Below are positions 1-6,293 of a DNA stretch of 26,414 nucleotides, one piece after another. Source of the stretch: DATCVR01 sp036566745 (GTDB lineage Bacteria; Actinomycetota; Actinomycetes; Jiangellales; Jiangellaceae); assembly GCA_036566745.1 (NCBI GenBank), contig DATCVR010000113.1, positions 1-26,414 on the forward strand. Reading direction: 5' to 3'. Every line of letters begins with the position of its first letter. Position 1 is the stretch's first letter. A program made the translations under genes and the position numbers. The notes under the pieces are model-generated. The model worked only from the letters and a program-made list of their open reading frames with translations, did not search any database and was not told where the DNA came from.

Positions 1-356
1 GTCAACGTGGTGTGGGCCTTGTCGACCTCACGGAGAATCGTGCCGAGGTCGACGTCGTTCTCGGCCAATGTCGCCAAGGCACTCTGCACGGTGTCCGACT
101 GGGTGATCCCCTCGGCGGCATGTCCGACCGCCTGGAACCTCATGTTCACTTGGCCCAGTGCCCGAAGGGCGTCGGCGATCGCGTCCCTCTGCCTCTGGAG
201 GGCTGCTGCCACCCCCTCGGCGCCGATCCTGCGCAGGTCACGAAGTCCCGCGGAGAAGTCCAGCTGGAGTTCGGCGAGTTGAAGCGCCGTCTCCTGGATG
301 TGCGGCGTCTGCTCTCGGCACAGCTCGGCGACGGCGAGCACTCCTCCAGCGGACAT
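1..356 (-). CDS. Unrecognised helical paralogue-family protein, 3' end beyond window (member 1)
   Basis: The first 118 codons are visible and the gene runs off the left edge. The ATG at 356 follows a clear Shine-Dalgarno (AGGAGAGG). The product looks all-helical, rich in Ala, Leu, Glu and Gln, with no Trp or Tyr in the visible part, no signal peptide and no membrane segment. Near residues 92-108 it carries an ALATLAENDVDL stretch that matches ALHALAEND in the protein at 2043-2402, AIAALRAEDHDL at 2557-3081 and, more loosely, ALQMLREDGRD at 3148-3678. I therefore count it as a member of the same family. I do not recognise the family. A cytosolic coiled-coil or helical-bundle role is inferred from composition only. 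The ArsR-SRPBCC gene diverges from it. Confidence 0.75.
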   Translation of the reverse strand, partial: MSAGGVLAVAELCREQTPHIQETALQLAELQLDFSAGLRDLRRIGAEGVAAALQRQRDAIADALRALGQVNMRFQAVGHAAEGITQSDTVQSALATLAENDVDLGTILREVDKAHTTL

Positions 357-487
357 GACCACCCTCTCCTGACGCACGCACGGCGGGACCCTCGGCGACC
401 GGCGACTGGATCTCTCAGCCGTGACGAGGACGTAGGTGGTGGCCTGGCGCGCATTGTGACGCCCGAGCCGTATCCAGGCTGCGGCCC

Positions 488-517
488 TTGACACGTGACC
501 AAATGGTCACCTATAAC
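488..517 (+). promoter_or_regulatory. Strong promoter with embedded palindromic operator for the ArsR-SRPBCC gene
   Basis: A TTGACA -35 box lies at 488-493 and a TATAAC -10 box at 512-517, with an 18-base spacer. Inside the spacer is a perfect inverted repeat, GTGACC-AAAT-GGTCAC (495-510). Transcription would start about 6 bases after the -10 box, at the GTG at 524, so the message should be leaderless. A palindrome between the two boxes is a classic repressor position. Autorepression by the ArsR domain encoded just downstream is inferred. Confidence 0.7.
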
Positions 518-523
518 GGAGGA

Positions 524-1312
524 GTGGTGGCTGACGACGACGCTGTGTTCCGCGCGCTGGCCGATCCGACGCGCCGGGCGTTGCTCGACCGCCTGCGAAC
601 CAACGACGGGCAGACCCAGTCCGCCCTCGAGGACGGCTTCGACATGACCCGATTCGGGGTGGCCAAGCACCTGAAGGTGCTCGACGCCGCGGGCCTGGTG
701 ATCGTCCGGAAAGTCGGACGGGAGAAGCGTCACTATCTCAATCCGGTGCCCATCCAGCGTGCGGCTGACCGCTGGGTCGGGCGGTTCCGGGAGGCGGCGG
801 GTCTCCTGTCCGACCTCACCGACGCCTTGGAGGCGAGTCCCATGACCACACACACCGACACCGACCCGAGCGCTGCCACCGCCCCGCCGGCCCATGTGCT
901 GCGCACCATGATCCGGACCACGCCCGAGACGCTGTGGCGGGCCTTGACCGAATCGGAGTTCACCACGCGGTACTACTACGCCTCGACGATCGAGTCGACC
1001 TGGCAGCCCGGAGCGCCCTACGAGATGCGCATCGGCGGCGAGCTGGCGGTCGAGGGCGAGGTGGTCGAAGCCGACCCGCCCAGGCGCCTGGTGCAGACGT
1101 TCCGGGCCCACTGGGATGGCGCCGACCCATCGGTGACCACCCGCGTGACCTGGGAGATCGAGCCCGCCGACGACGGCGTGTGCATCCTGAGCGTGGTCCA
1201 TGACGGATTCTCCGGCGACGACCCGATGTACGCCGATTTCGGCACCGGGTGGGTGCGTATCGTCTCCGGCCTCAAGACCCTGCTCGAGACCGGCGAGCCC
1301 ATGACCGCCTGA
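524..1312 (+). CDS. ArsR-type winged-helix regulator fused to an SRPBCC (AHSA1-like) domain
   Basis: The product is about 262 aa. Residues 1-85 form an ArsR-type winged helix (FRALADPTRRALLDRLR, then FGVAKHLKVLDAAGLV as recognition region). No Cys metal site of the classic ArsR type is visible. An Ala/Thr/Pro-rich linker leads to an SRPBCC/AHSA1 domain (about residues 125-255). The two domains are often separate neighbouring genes; here one frame encodes both, and an ATG at 841 at the domain junction could be an internal start. I prefer the GTG at 524 (or 527) because the TTG at 488 is the -35 box and the ATG at 503 lies in the spacer of a good promoter. The SRPBCC domain probably binds a hydrophobic ligand; the target genes are unknown. 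Confidence 0.85.
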   Translation: MVADDDAVFRALADPTRRALLDRLRTNDGQTQSALEDGFDMTRFGVAKHLKVLDAAGLVIVRKVGREKRHYLNPVPIQRAADRWVGRFREAAGLLSDLTDALEASPMTTHTDTDPSAATAPPAHVLRTMIRTTPETLWRALTESEFTTRYYYASTIESTWQPGAPYEMRIGGELAVEGEVVEADPPRRLVQTFRAHWDGADPSVTTRVTWEIEPADDGVCILSVVHDGFSGDDPMYADFGTGWVRIVSGLKTLLETGEPMTA

Positions 1313-1335
1313 CCCTCGCGGCCGACTGGGGCGGC

Positions 1336-1341
1336 TAGCGT
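1336..1341 (+). promoter_or_regulatory. -10 box of a leaderless start (TAGCGT)
   Basis: TAGCGT lies 7 bases before the ATG at 1349 and fits the TAnnnT form seen before several plus-strand genes here. It supports the ATG rather than the upstream GTG codons at 1340 and 1343. Confidence 0.5.
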
Positions 1342-1348
1342 GGTGGGC

Positions 1349-2026
1349 ATGTTGATCGCCGAAGACCTCCTGCTGCTGCTCTACGACGACGAGACCGGCA
1401 AACCCAGCGCTGACGGCACCCGCCTCGACAACGCCCTCGCGGGCGCGTTGTTGGTCGAGCTGTCGCTGCGCGGCCAGGTCGAGGTCGCCGACGGTACCGG
1501 CGCGGTGAAGAAGGGGCGGCTCGTCGTGGTCGATCCCGCCCCCACGAGCGAGCCTGTGCTCGACGAGGCGCTCTCGGTGCTCGCCGAGAAGGACGGCAGG
1601 ACTCCGAAGCAACTGCTCGGGCCGCTCAAGAAGGGGCTGCGGCAACGCCTTCTCGATCAGCTGGCCGCGCGTGGCATCGTCGAGGCCCGCGAGGGCAAGG
1701 TGCTGGGTCTGTTCCCCACCACGCGCTGGCCGGCCGTCGACTCCGCCCACGAGGCACAGGTGCGCGAGCGGCTCCGGTCCGTGCTGGTGGTGGGCCTCGA
1801 TCCCGATTCCCACACCGCCGCGCTCACCTCGTTGCTGCATGCCGTGGACGCCCTCCACACGGTGGTGCCGAGCGACGATCGCCGCGCTCTGAAGCGGCGG
1901 GCGAAGGAGATCTCCGAGGGCGCCTGGGCGGCGGAGGCCGTACGCAAGGCTGTCGAGCAGGTCAACGCGGCGGTGATCGTCGCCGTGGTGGCGGCGTCGT
2001 CGACCGCTGCCGGATCGTCCGGCTGA
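1349..2026 (+). CDS. GPP34 (Golgi phosphoprotein 3-like) family protein
   Basis: The product is about 225 aa. It opens with the family's N-terminal signature (LIAEDLLLLLYDDETGK), then LDNALAGALLVELSLRGQVEV and the LVVVDPAPTSEPVLDEAL region, and ends with the helical C-terminal half (LLHAVDALHTVV, RRAKEISEG). In eukaryotes GPP34/GOLPH3 proteins bind phosphatidylinositol-4-phosphate. The actinobacterial versions are common but their role is not established, so I do not assign one. The start is chosen from the TAGCGT box, which implies a leaderless transcript. The gene converges on the helical-protein gene ending at 2043, with only 16 bases between stop codons. Confidence 0.88.
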   Translation: MLIAEDLLLLLYDDETGKPSADGTRLDNALAGALLVELSLRGQVEVADGTGAVKKGRLVVVDPAPTSEPVLDEALSVLAEKDGRTPKQLLGPLKKGLRQRLLDQLAARGIVEAREGKVLGLFPTTRWPAVDSAHEAQVRERLRSVLVVGLDPDSHTAALTSLLHAVDALHTVVPSDDRRALKRRAKEISEGAWAAEAVRKAVEQVNAAVIVAVVAASSTAAGSSG

Positions 2027-2031
2027 CGCAG

Positions 2032-2052
2032 GTCGGTGCGGGTCACACCGAC
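2032..2052. terminator. Short hairpin between convergent genes
   Basis: GTCGGTG (2032-2038) pairs with CACCGAC (2046-2052) across a 7-base loop. The minus-strand stop codon at 2043-2045 sits in the loop. There is no T-run. It could serve as a weak bidirectional terminator. Confidence 0.35.
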
Positions 2053-2402
2053 GCGATCTCGTCCGTGCCCTCCTCGTTGGCGCTCAGGACCCTGCCGACC
2101 GCGATGATCGCGTCGTCGACCCGGCCGCCAGCCGACCGCAGATCATCGGCGAACTCCGGCTCCGGCTGCTCCGGTGTCCCCAGCACGGTGATGATCCTGC
2201 CGATGGCGGCGTTGACGGCCATGCGCGTCGCCGAAAGAACGTCCAGCGCCGCGGGCAGCGATGCGTCGTTCTCCGCCAGGGCGTGAAGCGCGGCGGCCTT
2301 CGTCTCGACCTTCGGCAGCCGTGCCACAGCCTCAGCGACGTCGTTGATCGTCTTCTGGGTGGCCACGACGGTCCGGATCAGACCGCTGATGATCTCGGTC
2401 AC
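2043..2402 (-). CDS. C-terminal part of a frame-disrupted helical family protein (member 2)
   Basis: This 119-residue frame opens with GTG at 2402 and carries the family's ALHALAEND motif around residue 39. It lacks the N-terminal 50 or so residues found in its relatives at 2557-3081 and 3148-3678. Those residues are encoded immediately upstream in another frame (2560 to 2399). One extra G in the G6 tract at 2439-2434 (minus strand) would join both parts into one protein of 172 aa, matching the 174-182 aa of the other full-length members. As the sequence stands, the upstream stop and this GTG overlap as GTGA, so coupled translation of two polypeptides is also possible. It is soluble, predicted helical, and of unknown function. 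Confidence 0.7.
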   Translation of the reverse strand: MTEIISGLIRTVVATQKTINDVAEAVARLPKVETKAAALHALAENDASLPAALDVLSATRMAVNAAIGRIITVLGTPEQPEPEFADDLRSAGGRVDDAIIAVGRVLSANEEGTDEIASV

Positions 2403-2560
2403 CTGCTCGATCCCGCTGCCGACCCCGGGCAGGCCCCCCGGCTGAGCGAGCCGGCAAGGTCGTGCGCCCGGTCAGCAGTGGCGAAGAGCTTCTGATAGGC
2501 GGCGGTCAGATGCCCTTTCGCCGTCGTGCAGGCGGCCGCGAGGTCGTCGACGACGGTCAT
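2399..2560 (-). CDS. N-terminal part of the frame-disrupted helical family protein (member 2)
   Basis: This 53-codon frame starts with MTVVDDLAAACTTAKGHL. Its ATG at 2560 overlaps the stop codon of the upstream family gene as ATGA, the usual sign of translational coupling. The first 41 residues align in register with the N-termini of members 3 and 4. After the G6 tract the frame switches to ACPGSAAGSSR, which resembles nothing in the family, and stops at 2399. Reading the tract as G7 gives GGLPGVGSG, the equivalent of AGLGGS and LGIGGIG in the relatives. I read it as half of a broken gene, a sequencing or assembly slip, or a slippage-controlled gene. The sequence alone cannot decide. Confidence 0.6.
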   Translation of the reverse strand: MTVVDDLAAACTTAKGHLTAAYQKLFATADRAHDLAGSLSRGACPGSAAGSSR

Positions 2561-3081
2561 GCCTGGTGCTCGACCGTCTCGTTGCCGTCGTCGTTGGCTC
2601 GCGACAGCGCGGTCAGGGCGTCGCGGGCCTTGGTGGTGGCCTGGAGCGCGGCGTTGACGTCGGCCACCACCTTGGACGTGACGGCGCGGGTGCCGAGGAT
2701 CGACTGCACGCGAGCCGGAGTATCGACCAGCTTGGCCAGCACGTGGTCGGTGAGCTTGACCGCCACGGTGAGGTCGTGGTCCTCGGCCCGCAGGGCGGCT
2801 ATCGCCTCGGACACCGAGTCAACGAACGGGCTCAGCCCGCGCACGGCCGAGCGGACGTCCTGGACGATGGTCGCGGCGACGTCGAGACTCTTGCGCCGCT
2901 CTTCGAGGAGCTGTCTCGCCTCGGTCAGCGTGGACCGGCTGCCACCGAGGCCGGCCCGCTGCGACCATCGTCGCTGTTCGCGCTGGAGGCGGGCATCGGC
3001 GGAGTGGAGGCGCGAGCGCGCGGTGCCCAGGAACTGCTCGGTGAGCTGGCACTCAAAGGCGATCTGCTGCACAGCGCTCAT
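2557..3081 (-). CDS. Unrecognised helical paralogue-family protein (member 3)
   Basis: The product is 174 aa, starting MSAVQQIAFECQL at the ATG at 3081, with a modest purine-rich AGGCGAGG upstream. Blocks shared with member 4 run in order: an N-terminal helix with VQQ; a Trp followed by RAGLGGS near residues 39-48; LTEARQLLEERRKSLDVAATI (LDEIRTVLEECRGSLDTALVL in member 4); and AIAALRAEDHDL near residue 90. It has no signal peptide, no membrane segment, one Trp and no Tyr. The stop overlaps the start of member 2 (ATGA), and member 4 lies 66 bases upstream, so members 4-3-2 probably form one operon. The function is unknown. A Trp-Gly-type turn between two helices resembles WXG100 proteins only superficially. 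Confidence 0.8.
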   Translation of the reverse strand: MSAVQQIAFECQLTEQFLGTARSRLHSADARLQREQRRWSQRAGLGGSRSTLTEARQLLEERRKSLDVAATIVQDVRSAVRGLSPFVDSVSEAIAALRAEDHDLTVAVKLTDHVLAKLVDTPARVQSILGTRAVTSKVVADVNAALQATTKARDALTALSRANDDGNETVEHQA

Positions 3082-3147
3082 CTGGGCCTCGCCTTGGGGG
3101 TCGGGCGGCGGGTGGACGGGTCGAGGATAGCGACGACCGGGCTGGTG

Positions 3148-3678
3148 TCAGCTCTCGTGGTCGATCTCCTCGATCGCTTGAGTCGTGTCGTCGACCTCGT
3201 CGAACACGGCACGGAGCCCATCGTGCACTGACGCGATCGCCATTCGGACAGTTTCGATGCCCTCGATCACTGTAGGGGTGAGCTTGTGTTCACCGAGCAC
3301 AGCGTGGGCCTTCGTCTCGGATGCCTTCAGGGCATCGCCCACGTCGCGAACCATGAGGAGCGACACCTCGGCGTCACGGCCGTCCTCGCGCAGCATCTGC
3401 AGAGCTTCGGGCACGGTAGTGACCCGGCTGCCCAAGGCCGTGACCGACGATCCGATGTCATTGACCAGGACAAGCGCAGTGTCGAGGCTGCCCCGGCATT
3501 CTTCGAGAACTGTGCGAATCTCGTCGAGCCGGTCGCCGATTCCGCCGATTCCCAGCCGCTCGCGCCATCCGTTGGCCGCTTCGCCAACGGCATGTTCGGC
3601 CCGTCCGAGATGATTTCCGGCCTGCCGCAGGCGCGTCGCAGCGTCGATGACCTTGTTGCGCAGCTGTTGCACGCCCAC
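3148..3678 (-). CDS. Unrecognised helical paralogue-family protein (member 4)
   Basis: The product is 176 aa from the GTG at 3678 (MGVQQLRNKV), with AGGGA about 10 bases upstream; the GTG at 3672 is an alternative start. It is the closest relative of member 3: GWRERLGIGGIG near residues 38-49, LDEIRTVLEECRGSLDTALVLVNDI near 50-75, and ALQMLREDGRDAEVSLLMVRDV near 92-114. The tail is acidic. There is no signal peptide or membrane segment. It is probably first in an operon with members 3 and 2, since a strong hairpin (3802-3831) separates it from member 5 upstream. No function can be assigned. Hypotheses include a granule or surface-coating helical protein, a scaffold, or an adaptor. Confidence 0.8.
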   Translation of the reverse strand: MGVQQLRNKVIDAATRLRQAGNHLGRAEHAVGEAANGWRERLGIGGIGDRLDEIRTVLEECRGSLDTALVLVNDIGSSVTALGSRVTTVPEALQMLREDGRDAEVSLLMVRDVGDALKASETKAHAVLGEHKLTPTVIEGIETVRMAIASVHDGLRAVFDEVDDTTQAIEEIDHES

Positions 3679-3801
3679 AGCATCGCCATCCCTGATGATT
3701 CATGCGCCGGGCGTGTGATTCTGGTGGCCTCGGCGTCTCGCAGACGCATGAGGAGCCACGTCACAGCTGCGTACACCTGAGCGTCAGCGTGTCATCCGGT
3801 G

Positions 3802-3831
3802 GGGTCGGCCGGTCCCCGGACCGGCCGACCC
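3802..3831 (-). terminator. 30-base near-perfect palindrome, terminator of member 5
   Basis: GGGTCGGCCGGTCC (3802-3815) and GGACCGGCCGACCC (3818-3831) are perfect 14-base complements separated by only CC. The structure begins 44 bases after the stop of the minus-strand gene at 3875. There is no U-run, which is usual for GC-rich actinobacterial terminators. A protein-binding site is a possible alternative. Confidence 0.6.
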
Positions 3832-3874
3832 AACCAGGTGAACTACCGAACAATCGTCCGGCGTGGTCGTCCCG

Positions 3875-4405
3875 TCACTTGGCCGAATGAGCGACCTCGG
3901 TGCCGGCCACGTTCGACTGCTGGTTCGCCGTGTTCACGTCGTCGCGGGCCTGCGTGACGACCTTGATCGCACCGGTGACCAGGGCCACAACCTGGGCCTT
4001 GTCACCAATGACGTCGATGAGTGCCTTGCGCACACGCTCAAGCGAGACGAGTGCCGTCTCGGGCAGCGCGACGAGCTGACCGAAATCGAGCTCGATGTCG
4101 GTCAGTGCGCGGGCAGCCTCGTCCACCGACTGGCTGGCGTTGAGGACCGAGCTCTTCCCTTCGAGCTGGGCGAACTTCGTCGCCGTCCGTGCCAGCTCCT
4201 CCTGGGCCTTGTCCGCTTCCACCTTCGCCGGCTGGAGGTAGCCGGCGGCAGTCGTCAGGCCGACGCCGTCGACCTGCGCCTGCTTGGCCTTGACGGCAGC
4301 GGCGACCTCTACCGTCACCTTCGTGGCGGTTTGCTTGATCGTGGGCGCGACGGCCGTCAACACTGCTACGACTCGCTTGACACCCTGCAATTGGGCTGCA
4401 GACAC
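3875..4405 (-). CDS. Unrecognised helical paralogue-family protein (member 5)
   Basis: The GTG at 4405 (MSAAQLQGVKR) is chosen because AGGAAGG (4420-4414) lies 8 bases upstream. The frame stays open to a GTG at 4462, but starting at 4405 gives 176 aa, equal to member 4. The protein is strongly helical, Ala/Val/Lys-rich, without Trp or Cys, and has no signal peptide. It is more divergent than members 3 and 4. The corresponding motif is AARALTDIELDFGQLVALPETALVSLERV near residues 100-130, and the middle (ADKAQEELARTATKFAQLE) has coiled-coil-like periodicity. It diverges from the M24 peptidase gene across about 107 bases. The function is unknown. Confidence 0.75.
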   Translation of the reverse strand: MSAAQLQGVKRVVAVLTAVAPTIKQTATKVTVEVAAAVKAKQAQVDGVGLTTAAGYLQPAKVEADKAQEELARTATKFAQLEGKSSVLNASQSVDEAARALTDIELDFGQLVALPETALVSLERVRKALIDVIGDKAQVVALVTGAIKVVTQARDDVNTANQQSNVAGTEVAHSAK

Positions 4406-4500
4406 GGGGTCCACCTTCCTGGTCGATGTTCGGGTCCACACACGGAAGTCGGATGCGGCCACCGGCTGTGACAGCGGGTGTCGGGCGAAACCTGGATGGT

Positions 4501-4506
4501 TAGGCT
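4501..4506 (+). promoter_or_regulatory. -10 box of a leaderless start (TAGGCT)
   Basis: TAGGCT ends 6 bases before the GTG at 4513, with no Shine-Dalgarno between, matching the TAnnnT leaderless pattern elsewhere in the window. Confidence 0.5.
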
Positions 4507-4512
4507 CGGTCC

Positions 4513-5619
4513 GTGACCGCCGCGCTGAATGATCGACTTGCCCGAGCCCGATCCGCGACCGCCGAGGCCGGGCTCGACGGCCTCCTGATCACCCCGGGCG
4601 CGGGCCTGCGGTATCTCGTCGGATACGAGGCGATGCCGCTGGAACGACTGACCTGCCTGGTGATCCCGGTCCATCGCGACGCGACGCTGGTGGTGCCGCG
4701 GCTCGAGCAGCCTGCCGCCCAGGCGTCACCGGCCGGGTCCCTCGACCTCGCCATCCAGGCCTGGGACGAGACCGACGACCCGATCGCCCTGGCCGCAGGC
4801 CTCCTGCCGGGTGCGAAGCTGGTCGGCCTCGACAACGAGATGTGGGCCGAGAAGGTGCTCCGGTTCCGGGCGGCCATGCCCGACGCCGAGCAGCGGACGG
4901 CCGGCGAGGTCCTCTCGGAGCTGCGCATCGTGAAGTCCGCCGACGAGGTCGAGGCGCTGCGCGAGGCGGGGGCAGCCATCGACCGCGTCCACGCGCGAAT
5001 GGGCGAATGGCTGCGCCCCGGACGCACCGAAGCCGACGTGGCGCGCGACATCGCCGCGGCGATCCTCGCCGAGGGTCACGCCCACGTCGACTTCACCATC
5101 GTGGCGTCCGGTCCCAACAGCGCCAGTCCTCACCACGAGTCGGGCGCGCGGCGGATCGAGGCCGGCGACGCCGTGGTCGTCGACATCGGAGGTACCACCG
5201 CGGCCGGCTACTGCTCGGACTCCACGCGTACGTATGCCGTCGGGCACGTCCCGGCCGGTTTCGGCGAGGCCTACGAGGCGCTGTTACGTGCTCAGGACGC
5301 CGCGGTCCGTCAGGTGCGGCCGGGCGTGAGCGCGGAGTCGATCGACGCCGCAGCCCGCGAGGTGCTCGTCGAGGCCGGGCTGGGGGAGTACTTCATCCAC
5401 CGCACCGGGCACGGCATCGGCGTCGAGGCCCACGAGGAGCCCTACATCGTCGCGGGCAACACCCGCCCGATCGAGCCCGGCATGGCGTTCTCCGTCGAGC
5501 CCGGCTTCTACCTCCCCGGGCGCTACGGCGCCCGCATCGAGGACATCGTGGTGGCGACCGACGGCGGCGTCGAACGGCTCAACCTGCGCCCGCGCGACCT
5601 GGTCGTCCTCGACGCCTGA
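4513..5619 (+). CDS. M24 family Xaa-Pro aminopeptidase/dipeptidase-like metallopeptidase
   Basis: The product is 368 aa. Residues 1-130 form a creatinase-type N-terminal domain (LDGLLITPGAGLRYLVGYEA). Residues 140-365 form the M24 pita-bread domain. All five metal ligands are visible: Asp224 (VVVDIGG), Asp236 (CSDSTRT), His300 (GHGIG), Glu329 (VEPGFYL) and Glu343 (RIEDIV). The family cleaves peptide bonds next to proline using two Mn or Co ions. No signal peptide is present, so it is cytoplasmic. It is leaderless from the GTG at 4513 and ends 9 bases from the stop of the convergent helical-protein gene at 5629. The position between two paralogue genes does not by itself imply a shared function. 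An Xaa-Pro dipeptidase versus aminopeptidase assignment is uncertain. Confidence 0.92.
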   Translation: MTAALNDRLARARSATAEAGLDGLLITPGAGLRYLVGYEAMPLERLTCLVIPVHRDATLVVPRLEQPAAQASPAGSLDLAIQAWDETDDPIALAAGLLPGAKLVGLDNEMWAEKVLRFRAAMPDAEQRTAGEVLSELRIVKSADEVEALREAGAAIDRVHARMGEWLRPGRTEADVARDIAAAILAEGHAHVDFTIVASGPNSASPHHESGARRIEAGDAVVVDIGGTTAAGYCSDSTRTYAVGHVPAGFGEAYEALLRAQDAAVRQVRPGVSAESIDAAAREVLVEAGLGEYFIHRTGHGIGVEAHEEPYIVAGNTRPIEPGMAFSVEPGFYLPGRYGARIEDIVVATDGGVERLNLRPRDLVVLDA

Positions 5620-5628
5620 GGCCACTGG

Positions 5629-6177
5629 TCACCCGGTGTCGCCCGTGACGCCGCGGGCGATGCTGATCGCGTCCGCTTTGGTGTCGAGACCGCGACTGGC
5701 GGACGTCGCGCCCTCGCGGACGTCCTTGACGAGCTTCTCGACCGTGTCACGCAACTCGGTGACGGTCGTGGCGATCTCCGGAGCCCGCCGGCTCATGGTG
5801 CCGAGGTCGGTGTGAACGGTCCGGATCTTCCCGGCGTCGCTGTCGACCGCGCCTGCGACGCCGCCGAGGCGCTTGCGGAGTCGGTCGATCTCCGTCGCCG
5901 AGTCGCTCGGGACGAGGCCCGGATCCAGGTTCCGCAGCGCTGAACCGAACTCCCGTCCCTGTGTCTCGAGCGTGCGGAGCACCGTCGTGATGGCACCCAC
6001 GATCTGGTAGGTCTGCTCGGCCGCCGTGGCCAGCTCGGCGGCCCTGGTGCTCGCCTCGGTCGCGTTGGCGAGCAGGATCGTCAGCTGAGCGCAGACGACG
6101 TCCCGATTCATTGTCAGGGCGGCGCTCGCCCGCGTGACCGCTTCTTCCGCGCGGTCGAGGTGATTCTCGGTTGCCAT
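5629..6177 (-). CDS. Unrecognised helical paralogue-family protein (member 6)
   Basis: The product is 182 aa from the ATG at 6177 (MATENHLDRAEEAV), which has CGGAGGA just upstream. An open frame extends 26 codons further but has no comparable ribosome site. The sequence is helical and Ala/Thr-rich, has one Tyr and no Trp, and has a long central coiled-coil-like stretch (STRAAELATAAEQTYQIV, then TVLRTLETQGREFGSALRNLD). An arginine-rich turn (LRKRLGGVAGA) falls near residues 106-116. It is grouped with the other five by length, composition, strand and clustering more than by a clear motif, so its membership is the least certain. The class V PLP enzyme lies 116 bases upstream on the same strand. 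Confidence 0.7.
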   Translation of the reverse strand: MATENHLDRAEEAVTRASAALTMNRDVVCAQLTILLANATEASTRAAELATAAEQTYQIVGAITTVLRTLETQGREFGSALRNLDPGLVPSDSATEIDRLRKRLGGVAGAVDSDAGKIRTVHTDLGTMSRRAPEIATTVTELRDTVEKLVKDVREGATSASRGLDTKADAISIARGVTGDTG

Positions 6178-6293
6178 GCTGTCCTCCGGTCGCTCCACGT
6201 CGGTCTCGTGCGGAGTCACCGCGACCCGGGCGTAGCGCGACTCATTCTGATGCAAGTACAGGGGCGGCCGGAACCGTGACCGCCTGACCGCGA

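Noticed and set aside
488..523. TTG at 488 or ATG at 503 as the start of the ArsR-SRPBCC gene
   Set aside because: TTGACA at 488 is a -35 box and the ATG lies within an operator palindrome upstream of the TATAAC -10 box, so neither should be transcribed.
146..1858. 570-codon minus-strand open frame
   Set aside because: It crosses two well-supported plus-strand genes and its translation is a His/Gly/Gln-rich antisense shadow typical of high-GC DNA.
2557..3678. Members 3 and 4 as ESX/WXG100 secretion substrates
   Set aside because: They have a Trp near a helix turn, but they are about 175 aa rather than 100 aa, lack a clear WXG and a C-terminal YxxxD/E signal, and no secretion genes are present in the window.
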